A DNA stretch of 22,153 nt, from positions 1 to 22,153 of the forward strand of contig DIJZ01000026.1 of the NCBI GenBank assembly GCA_002421425.1, read 5' to 3'. The translations under genes were made by a program, and so were the position numbers. Positions 8,654 through 14,393 of this stretch are shown here, piece after piece. The stretch's first letter is position 1. Each line of letters starts with the position of its first letter. Source of the DNA: Caldifarciminota bacterium UBA5631 (GTDB lineage: Bacteria > Hydrothermota > Hydrothermia > UBA1063). A model generated the notes under the pieces. The model was not told the DNA's origin and made no database searches. It saw only the letters and a program-made list of their open reading frames with translations.

Positions 8654-8682
8654 TTGTGTATTCAGGAGACAGGTAATAGTAT
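8654..8682 (+). promoter_or_regulatory. Candidate promoter of the PKD-domain exported protein, leaderless
   Basis: TTGTGT (8654-8659), a 17-bp spacer and TAGTAT (8677-8682), followed by 6 nt and the ATG at 8689. The hexamers are weaker than at the other promoters, but the -10 to ATG distance is the same as at 977 and 1096. Confidence 0.45.
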
Positions 8683-8688
8683 TCTGCA

Positions 8689-9051
8689 ATGAAATTTGTC
8701 ATTTTGATTGTGGGATTTATGATTTTATGTTGTAAAATTCAAGAGAATAAAGCTCCTGATGTAGAAATTGTGGAAATTCCGGATTCAGTTTATGTGAAGG
8801 ACAGGGTCGTTATTAAAGCAAAGGCTGTGGACATGGAAGGTGATGCAGTTAGTGTCCGAGTGGATTACGGTGATGGGATCGTTTCAGAATTTTCACCCTA
8901 TTTCAGATCGGGTAGCATCATAAGTTTTGAACATACTTATACCTTCCGTGGCGATTACTGGGTCAGGGTTCAGGCGAAAGATGACCAGGAGAACTTCAGC
9001 CTCTGGTCAGGTGGTAATTTACTGCGTGTGTTGATTTTGGGGCAGCAGTAA
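8689..9051 (+). CDS. Small exported PKD-domain protein, possible lipoprotein
   Basis: A 120-residue protein. Residues 1-13 are a signal-like hydrophobic stretch followed by Cys14-Cys15. This could be a lipidation site, although the residue before either Cys is not the usual small one. Residues about 24-115 form one PKD/Ig-like beta domain, recognisable from the VDYGDG motif (near 62-67) and the closing HTYTFRGDYWVRVQAKD segment. Such domains bind partners or act as spacers; no enzymatic motif is present, so the function is unknown. It is a single-gene unit, divergent from cdaA. The next hairpin with a T run (9312-9339) is 260 nt past its stop and could end its transcript. Confidence 0.75.
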   Translation: MKFVILIVGFMILCCKIQENKAPDVEIVEIPDSVYVKDRVVIKAKAVDMEGDAVSVRVDYGDGIVSEFSPYFRSGSIISFEHTYTFRGDYWVRVQAKDDQENFSLWSGGNLLRVLILGQQ

Positions 9052-9111
9052 GCATAAGCTCGTTACCGGGAGTCTTTACTTCGTCCAATCGAAAATCTAT
9101 TTCCCTTAAAA

Positions 9112-9147
9112 ACCTCTCAAGTGGCGAAGCGCATCCACGCGAGGGGT
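9112..9147 (+). other. Compound hairpin, possible structured RNA
   Basis: ACCTCTC (9112-9118) pairs with GAGGGGT (9141-9147) in a 7-bp stem with one G-U pair. After an AA/GC internal loop, GTGG (9121-9124) pairs with CCAC (9135-9138), and GCG/CGC can add three pairs in the loop. No T run follows, so it is not a terminator. It may be part of a non-coding RNA or a 3' UTR structure. Confidence 0.35.
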
Positions 9148-9311
9148 CTGTACATTCAGTGTTATGGTTATAAATCTATAGATGTAGTCGATTAGCCGCT
9201 GCGGACAATTCAATATCAATGTTTCAAGGGTTTTTAAATTTTGCAAGCTTGTTAGAGTAAGTTTCAAGAATTGGATTGTCTGGTAGATGTGTACGGAACG
9301 AACGTATTTTG

Positions 9312-9339
9312 GTCAGAATTCCTGAAGATTCTGACTTTT
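9312..9339 (+). terminator. Rho-independent-like terminator
   Basis: GTCAGAAT (9312-9319) and ATTCTGAC (9328-9335) form a perfect 8-bp stem around an 8-nt loop, directly followed by TTTT on the plus strand. It would end transcripts coming from the PKD-domain gene or an RNA in the gap, just before the deaminase promoter. The stem is only moderately G/C-rich. Confidence 0.5.
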
Positions 9340-9350
9340 AGCATTAAGCC

Positions 9351-9379
9351 TTTTCATTCTGAGAATGTTATGTTATAAT
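9351..9379 (+). promoter_or_regulatory. Promoter of the deaminase gene, nearly leaderless
   Basis: TTTTCA (9351-9356), a 17-bp spacer and a perfect TATAAT (9374-9379) preceded by TG in the extended position. Transcription should start near 9386, only about 5 nt before ATG 9391. A TTG at 9379-9381 overlaps the -10 box and so would lie upstream of the transcript; this decides the start in favour of the ATG. Confidence 0.6.
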
Positions 9380-9390
9380 TGGATAAAGAT

Positions 9391-10026
9391 ATGCTTCATG
9401 ATGCTACTTTCCTTGATATACTCGAGATTGTGAGGAGACAGAGCTCCTGCGTTTACTACAAAACTGGTGCTCTTGTAGTGAAAGAAAATCGTATAGTCTC
9501 AATGGGATACAATGGGTCTCCTTCTGGCTTTCCCCAGTGTAATGAACTTCAAGAACTGCTTCAATATGTTGCAGAAAATCCCTCCGAAATCAGGGTGCTT
9601 CTGGAGTCCGGTGGTATAAAAGAGTTCACTTCCCGGTTCTTTGAGAAATTCAATTACTTCAAAAAATATTCCCGTGCCTTCGTTGAATATTTTGGAGAAA
9701 AACTTGAGGAATCCATAAAAAAAATTGTCTTTGAGGGTGCAGGAGAAAGTGAATTCTATAATTTAAATTTTATTCATTCCCGCTACGAAATTCACGCAGA
9801 GCAAAATGCCATTGCTTTCTCTCTCAAGGCAGGAACAAATATTTCAGGAGCTACCCTTTACTCATCCCTTTTACCGTGTATGGAATGTGCAAAGCTCATA
9901 GTTGCGGCTGACATCCGGAGGGTGGTTTATGTAGAAGATTATGAAGATAAGCGGTTTAAGGAAAGCTCACTGAACTTTCTTACTATCAATGGAATTAAGG
10001 TGGAGCAGGGTGCTCATCAACCCTGA
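9391..10026 (+). CDS. dCMP/cytidine-type deaminase (ComEB-like) with a long insertion
   Basis: A 211-residue zinc-dependent deaminase, most like dCMP deaminase/ComEB, which turns dCMP into dUMP for dTMP synthesis. The N-terminal half has KTGALVVKENRIVSMGYNGSPSGFPQCNE (residues 24-52), the usual substrate-binding region. The zinc and catalytic residues are His135-Ala-Glu137 and Pro162-Cys163-x-x-Cys166. Between Cys50 and His135 lie about 80 residues, predicted largely helical and charged, where ordinary relatives have a much shorter loop. The conserved motifs on both sides are intact, so this is an insertion and not decay. The start at 9391 is preferred over the TTG at 9379 because the latter sits in the promoter. 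It is a single-gene unit converging on dprA with a 2-bp gap. The exact substrate is uncertain. Confidence 0.82.
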   Translation: MLHDATFLDILEIVRRQSSCVYYKTGALVVKENRIVSMGYNGSPSGFPQCNELQELLQYVAENPSEIRVLLESGGIKEFTSRFFEKFNYFKKYSRAFVEYFGEKLEESIKKIVFEGAGESEFYNLNFIHSRYEIHAEQNAIAFSLKAGTNISGATLYSSLLPCMECAKLIVAADIRRVVYVEDYEDKRFKESSLNFLTINGIKVEQGAHQP

Positions 10027-10028
10027 GA

Positions 10029-11093
10029 TTACCGTCTTTTGTAGTATTTCCCTGGCAATTCTATTATTAGACCATTAATTTCAAGCTCGAATAGTATTGC
10101 TAGAAGATCAGGTGTGGGGATTGATAACTTTGAAAGCAACTCATCAAAATGAACGGCTTCAGAATTCAACATTTCGAGGATTTTTCGTGCCTCAGGCCCG
10201 AGCTTTTCTTCTGCGTAAGAGTTTTCTTCTGGATGGTGTCTGACACCAAAGTCTTCGAGTATGTCTTCCACGCTGAGAACAATTTTTGCTCCATCCTTAA
10301 TCAATCTGTTACATCCGAAGGACACTGAAGAGTTTATAGGACCAGGAACGGAGTAGACTTCTTTTCCCATTTCAAGGGCCCACTTTGCAGTAATCAAAGA
10401 TCCACTTGTTTCACCTGCTTCAATTATCAGAACGCCCTTTGCGAGTCCAGCGATAAGGCGATTTCTTTTGGGAAAATTTTCCTTCAGTGGCTTTGTGCCA
10501 GGGAGAAATTCCGAAAGTAGCGTGCCTGAATTTGCGATCTGCTGGAATAGATTTCGATTTTCAACAGGATAGTATATGTCTACCCCGCAGCCCAGAACCG
10601 CGATGGTGTATCCACCTTCCTGTAGGGCGGTTTTGTGGGCAACTGTATCGATACCCCTTGCCCCTCCTGATACTATGGAAAAGCCGTGTTTCACAAGCTG
10701 GGATACAAGTTTAATAGTAGTTTCTACTCCGTACCTTGTCGGCTTTCTGGTGCCAACAACTGCGATGGAAGGTTTCTCGCAGGAAAGTTTCTTTCCCCGA
10801 TAGAATAGGACAGGAGGGAACATTTCGTGGATCTTGAAATTTTCGGGGTACTCATTTGAAGTAAAATCAATGCATTTAATGCCAGTTTGCTCCAGAAATT
10901 TCGACTTCTGCTGCAGAGTTTCATTTTCAATCCTCTTTATTTCAACGGCAATCTTGGTAGGAACCACTTCTTCTAGTTCTTCGAGGGAAGCCTCTACAGC
11001 ATTTTTAGGTGAACCGAAAGCTCTTACGAGTTTTGAATAGAAAACAGGCCCGACGCCGTGAGTCTCGTAGAGGCTAAAAATATATTCCTGCAT
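10029..11093 (-). CDS. dprA: DNA-processing protein DprA
   Basis: A 354-residue DprA/Smf protein, which binds incoming single-stranded DNA and loads RecA during natural transformation. Residues 1-70 form an N-terminal helical (SAM/HhH-like) domain. The Rossmann core shows VVGTRKPTRYG, SGGARGIDTVAH, AVLGCGVDIYYP, the FPKRNRLIAGL signature, and ETSGSLITAKWALEMGKEVYSVPGP. The last ~65 residues form a DprA-type winged helix (LDELL/PTPDLLAILFELEINGLI). Full length, no missing motif. It starts 8 nt after the stop of the TPR gene, with only weak Shine-Dalgarno character, so it is probably translated from the same message. Confidence 0.95.
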   Translation of the reverse strand: MQEYIFSLYETHGVGPVFYSKLVRAFGSPKNAVEASLEELEEVVPTKIAVEIKRIENETLQQKSKFLEQTGIKCIDFTSNEYPENFKIHEMFPPVLFYRGKKLSCEKPSIAVVGTRKPTRYGVETTIKLVSQLVKHGFSIVSGGARGIDTVAHKTALQEGGYTIAVLGCGVDIYYPVENRNLFQQIANSGTLLSEFLPGTKPLKENFPKRNRLIAGLAKGVLIIEAGETSGSLITAKWALEMGKEVYSVPGPINSSVSFGCNRLIKDGAKIVLSVEDILEDFGVRHHPEENSYAEEKLGPEARKILEMLNSEAVHFDELLSKLSIPTPDLLAILFELEINGLIIELPGKYYKRR

Positions 11094-11101
11094 AGGTTCT
11101 T

Positions 11102-13606
11102 TTACAGGCGACCTTCAAGATCTATGTCCCGCAGAGCTGAAAAAAGATCAACTAAATCTTTATTAAAGCGCTCTCTCAGCGCCGAGAGCTGTGGTGACTT
11201 TATATTTTCAGTTAGTTCAAGAAAATTTAGCATATTCAAAGCATTCTTTTCGGCCATTTTCTCAATGGTTTTTAAATCAAATTCGAGAACCTTCCCTTGA
11301 ATCAGTTTCATAATGGTCTCCAGCAGCGTTTTTCGGTTTAATAGGAATGGGCTTCTGGTTTTTATATTCTTCAGTATTTCCCCAGCCTCTTGAAGCAGCC
11401 CGCTCTTCGCCAGTTCCGAAACAAGGGCAAGGGCGATGTTATTTGCTTTAAACCTGTTACCCCTCCCTATTTCCCTTGCAATTTCTAACTTGAGCAACTG
11501 CATGCCTTCTCGCGTTTTCCCGAGTTTCAGATACCACAACCCCAGCAAGTATAAATAAGAATAGCTTTGATTAACCGGTCCATTCAAAAAGTCTTCCATT
11601 GAAAAGCGCAGAAACATTGAGGCGCTTGTAGGAGGCAAAATATGGAGATAAATTCTGGCAACGTCTTCCATTACAAGGCTCTTTATGTGCTCATGGTTCA
11701 GATTCGTAGTGATCCAGAGAACCCTCTCGAGATGCTGAAGCGCATCCCGGAATCTTAAAGTCAGAAGGAGCGCTTCCGAAAGTCTTAGTTCTGCGAGAAC
11801 GGAAATATTTTCGTTCTTAGAAAGCTTTAAGGCCTTGATGTAATTTTCGACAGCTTTTTTAGTATCATTGAAATAAAACTCTGTTTCTCCCAACATAAGA
11901 TAGTACAGGGCACCATCATTCACGAGAGAACTTTTCTGTGAAATTTTCCTTAATCTTTCAACATATTCAGGGCTGAGCTGATCCATGTTATAGCGAGTGA
12001 TAAATTCTTCCAGGAACAAATCTGACGAAGATTTTTTTGATTGATTCTTAAGGTATTGAAGCATTTTCCTTGCCCGGTTGATCTCTCCAATCTGGTTCTG
12101 AAGGTGAATCTGTTTTATAATAATATGTTTTTTTACTTTGGAAGGGAGATCTCGCGAGTCGTTTAAATCGTTTAGGCATTCCAGAGCGTCGTAATATCGC
12201 CCTTCTTGAGAATAAAGGTTTGCAATTAGCATTTTCAATTCAAGTTTTTTGAGAGTACTTCTGGTTATTTTCAGAGTTCTTGTCGCATGTTTAATTGCCT
12301 TTTCGGTTTCCTTAGCCTTCAAATCTTCTTCGATTGCTTCCATGTAATATTTTACGGCGCTCCGAGTATTTCCAGCGAGCTCGTAGTGTCTGGCAATTTG
12401 CCACGAAGGTACACTGCCTCCATTCATTTTCCTTTTTCCAAGGTCCTCTGCGAGAAAGATGTGAATTCTTCGGAAATCTCTATTTGAAACTCTGAGCTGA
12501 GGATTGAAATCAATGGCGGGATGCGTTGAGAGCACTCTGGAACCTTTAGATTTAATAATTCCGAGTTTCTCAAACTTTTCTATTGAGTATTCCAGTTCAT
12601 CGATTCTCAGGTCAGGGATTGCTCTTAGAAGGTCTTTTTTCTCAAGGGTGTGGGCCGAGGATACTATTGTATAAAGAACAATTCGTTCAATCTTACTCAG
12701 AGTCTCAAAGAGTTCCCTGCAGTCCGGAGGAAAGCAAACTGTAAAGGGATCTTCCGCCATATGCTCTACATCCCAACCTCTCTGTAATGTCCACCTTACA
12801 AATCCTTTAACCATTGCCAGGTCGAGGATTTCCAGCATTTTTTGATAGCTACCTGCGGACCTGTAATAAAAGGTTTCGAGCAATGCCTTGCTGATATTTG
12901 GGCTAATGAAGTAGGACTGCAATACCTTTTGCGCGTCTTCGAAGCTTAATGAATCAAGTTTGAACGTCTTTTCTCCCAAGGCTGAACTCCTGAATTTAAC
13001 CAATACTTTTCTATATTTTGAATCTTCTGGTTTTCTCATTTTCAAAAAACAGGACCCTGACTCGATTTCAACTTTACAGGTTCTTCCAGAGATGATACTG
13101 AGGATATTAACAAAAAAGGGATAATTTTCTAGCTTAATATCGACTGCAACTTCTCTACCGCCTGTGTCAATATGTTCCAGCAACTTGAGGTATTCGTGGA
13201 TATTGGGCACATAGATGAATCTGCGGGTATTGGCAATTTTCTTAAAAGCTCTTTGAAGGTGTATTGACGGATGCTGACTTACTGTTTTTACAAATACCTT
13301 TGCATATCTAAGAGCTGGGTTCTTTTTGTAAATGGAATGAAGTTTCTCCCTTATTCCTGTTAGCAAACTATCGGGATTTTTTGTTATGAAAATCATTGCA
13401 GAGTTTTGAAAGGGAAAAGCCATGGTATTTCCTGTGTAGCCCGTTTCGGCAATAAATTCTGTGCCGAAGACTCTGGTAACTATTGGCACCAGGTGAATAG
13501 ATTCTACATAAAGCAGGTAAAAAGGACCCTCATGGGAGAAAAAATCAACACATGAGTTAAGAAAATCAAAAAGAGAAAATACCCCTACTCCTTCAGCTTC
13601 AAGCAT
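11102..13606 (-). CDS. Large TPR protein resembling the C-terminal half of a STAND/AAA_16 regulator, P-loop absent
   Basis: An 834-residue cytoplasmic protein without signal peptide or membrane helix. Residues 1-110 have the rhythm of a degenerate GGDEF/cyclase-like fold, but no catalytic signature is present. Residues 215-270 (KLDSLSFEDAQKVLQSYF...) match the lid region of MalT/AAA_16 ATPases. Residues 285-400 resemble the winged-helix that follows it, ending in the characteristic RRIHIFLAEDL and ARHYELAGNTRSAVKYYMEA segments. From about 405 to 800 there are TPR-type helical pairs. No Walker A or B motif is visible, so ATP-driven switching is unlikely. A protein-binding scaffold or regulator is the best guess. 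First gene of a unit with dprA; its promoter leaves only 7 nt before the ATG. The domain reading is inference. Confidence 0.7.
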   Translation of the reverse strand: MLEAEGVGVFSLFDFLNSCVDFFSHEGPFYLLYVESIHLVPIVTRVFGTEFIAETGYTGNTMAFPFQNSAMIFITKNPDSLLTGIREKLHSIYKKNPALRYAKVFVKTVSQHPSIHLQRAFKKIANTRRFIYVPNIHEYLKLLEHIDTGGREVAVDIKLENYPFFVNILSIISGRTCKVEIESGSCFLKMRKPEDSKYRKVLVKFRSSALGEKTFKLDSLSFEDAQKVLQSYFISPNISKALLETFYYRSAGSYQKMLEILDLAMVKGFVRWTLQRGWDVEHMAEDPFTVCFPPDCRELFETLSKIERIVLYTIVSSAHTLEKKDLLRAIPDLRIDELEYSIEKFEKLGIIKSKGSRVLSTHPAIDFNPQLRVSNRDFRRIHIFLAEDLGKRKMNGGSVPSWQIARHYELAGNTRSAVKYYMEAIEEDLKAKETEKAIKHATRTLKITRSTLKKLELKMLIANLYSQEGRYYDALECLNDLNDSRDLPSKVKKHIIIKQIHLQNQIGEINRARKMLQYLKNQSKKSSSDLFLEEFITRYNMDQLSPEYVERLRKISQKSSLVNDGALYYLMLGETEFYFNDTKKAVENYIKALKLSKNENISVLAELRLSEALLLTLRFRDALQHLERVLWITTNLNHEHIKSLVMEDVARIYLHILPPTSASMFLRFSMEDFLNGPVNQSYSYLYLLGLWYLKLGKTREGMQLLKLEIAREIGRGNRFKANNIALALVSELAKSGLLQEAGEILKNIKTRSPFLLNRKTLLETIMKLIQGKVLEFDLKTIEKMAEKNALNMLNFLELTENIKSPQLSALRERFNKDLVDLFSALRDIDLEGRL

Positions 13607-13613
13607 AGTTTAT

Positions 13614-13642
13614 AGAATAAATCCTTTTTACAAATCTTTCAA
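13614..13642 (-). promoter_or_regulatory. Sigma-70-type promoter of the TPR-dprA unit, leaderless
   Basis: On the minus strand TTGAAA (13642-13637), a 17-bp spacer and TATTCT (13619-13614), then 7 nt to ATG 13606. No ribosome binding site. It shares a 185-bp divergent region with the sigma-54 promoter on the other strand. Confidence 0.65.
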
Positions 13643-13665
13643 ATTTAATGTAATACGTTGATAAT

Positions 13666-13698
13666 GACAATATTTTCCGTACTCGACAATTTTGTCGA
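13666..13698 (+). promoter_or_regulatory. Candidate activator-binding sites upstream of the sigma-54 promoter
   Basis: A perfect inverted repeat, TCGACAA (13683-13689), TT, TTGTCGA (13692-13698). An imperfect relative, GACAAT-ATTTTC, lies at 13666-13677, with its centre 19 bp away (about two helical turns). The perfect dyad is centred about 75 bp before the predicted transcription start, close to where enhancer sites of NtrC-family activators lie. Binding by the activator encoded at 17085-18467 is inferred. Confidence 0.55.
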
Positions 13699-13739
13699 AA
13701 TGATCTGTTGAAAACCCGCAATACTCAAGGATTTCATTT

Positions 13740-13755
13740 TGGCACAGTTTTTGCA
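13740..13755 (+). promoter_or_regulatory. Sigma-54 (RpoN) promoter
   Basis: TGGCAC (13740-13745), 5 nt and TTGCA (13751-13755) match the -24/-12 consensus, with the GG and GC elements exactly 12 bp apart. The start of transcription should be near 13766. That leaves a 26-nt leader with AAGGAGG at 13779-13785, spaced 6 nt from ATG 13792. The activator gene lies in the same run of genes. Confidence 0.85.
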
Positions 13756-13791
13756 TAAATAGGATTGAGATATAAATCAAGGAGGTGCAAA

Positions 13792-14337
13792 ATGAAAGGT
13801 GCGAAGATAATCACCGGAATGAGCGTGCTGGTGCTGATTGCTTGCACAAATCTGCATGCTCAAACAGGGCCTGATACGCTTCGAAAGACGCTTAGAGTGC
13901 AAAACTACGGAGATTCAGTAACATGTCAGATGGTGGGGGACACTGAAAGAGTCAGAACAAGGGAAATGGTGAGAAATCAAGGTGACACAATTCAAATGCG
14001 CGTTGAGAACAGAGTTCGGAACCGCGCAGTGACTACTGAACTGACCTCAGAGAAAACAATTACGAAAGATGGCAACAATATTATCAAGATCTTAAAAAGG
14101 GTGTTTACGAAAAGGGACACTGTAACCGTACAAAAAGAAGTAGGCTCGGGGACAAAGAATACTGTCAGGAACAGGCAGGAGATCAGGGTCAGGGACGAAA
14201 ATGCCGATGGTATTCCAGATAGTTTGCAGGTCAGAGATCGTGAAAGGCTAAGATTAAGGGATGGAAGCTGCACAGGTGCCGGGAGCCAGGGTTCAAACTC
14301 AAGGAAGACGTCAGGCCCAGTAAGAAGAGTACGCTAA
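13792..14337 (+). CDS. Arg-rich exported protein, unknown function, first gene of the sigma-54 operon
   Basis: A 181-residue protein I do not recognise. Residues 1-23 form a signal peptide (MKGAKIITGMSVLVLIAC...HA). LIAC places Cys18 in a plausible lipobox, while cleavage after LHA-24 by signal peptidase I is the alternative. The mature part is polar and strongly basic: 25 Arg overall, in alternating strand-like stretches such as VRNRQEIRVRD. Residues 135-143 read DENADGIPD, the DxNxDGxxD loop of EF-hand/thrombospondin-type calcium sites. The tail after Cys160 is Gly/Ser-rich and ends VRRVR. ATG 13792 is chosen because it follows AAGGAGG at 6 nt; an in-frame TTG at 13765 would coincide with the transcription start. 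An envelope role, perhaps binding an anionic partner, is only a guess. Confidence 0.75.
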   Translation: MKGAKIITGMSVLVLIACTNLHAQTGPDTLRKTLRVQNYGDSVTCQMVGDTERVRTREMVRNQGDTIQMRVENRVRNRAVTTELTSEKTITKDGNNIIKILKRVFTKRDTVTVQKEVGSGTKNTVRNRQEIRVRDENADGIPDSLQVRDRERLRLRDGSCTGAGSQGSNSRKTSGPVRRVR

Positions 14338-14345
14338 AAGGTTTT

Positions 14346-14373
14346 GGGTCCAGCCCCTGTAGGGGCTGGACCC
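14346..14373. other. Strong intergenic hairpin without a U tract
   Basis: A perfect 12-bp stem, GGGTCCAGCCCC (14346-14357) with GGGGCTGGACCC (14362-14373), closes a TGTA loop between the first and second genes of the sigma-54 operon. On the plus strand ATTATAATTAAAGG follows, and on the minus strand AAAACC follows, so neither side has a proper U tract. It could act as a leaky terminator, or as a 3' stabiliser that keeps the first gene's message more abundant than the rest. Confidence 0.6.
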
Positions 14374-14393
14374 ATTATAATTAAAGGAGGATT

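Larger units (their letters stand above)
9052..9390. other. 339-bp gene-free gap with structured elements
   Basis: No convincing gene fills this interval. It holds a compound hairpin (9112-9147), a terminator-like hairpin (9312-9339) and, at its right end, the promoter of the deaminase gene (9351-9379). On the minus strand a 68-codon open frame without an ATG runs from 9312 to a TAA at 9106-9108, and a second frame is open from 9176 into the preceding gene. Either might be remnants of a lost gene. I see no tRNA, SRP RNA, RNase P RNA or tmRNA signature. Confidence 0.6.

Noticed and set aside
9379..9390. TTG at 9379 as start of the deaminase
   Set aside because: The TTG overlaps the TATAAT box of a good promoter, so it would lie before the transcript. 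ATG 9391 is preferred.
9052..9390. tRNA, SRP RNA, tmRNA or RNase P RNA in the gene-free gap
   Set aside because: No T-loop, SRP apical loop, tmRNA end or RNase P core sequence is seen on either strand.
14376..14381. TATAAT just before the barrel gene at 14394
   Set aside because: The -35 position falls inside the GC-rich hairpin (GCCCCT) and does not resemble a -35 box. A separate promoter is not supported.
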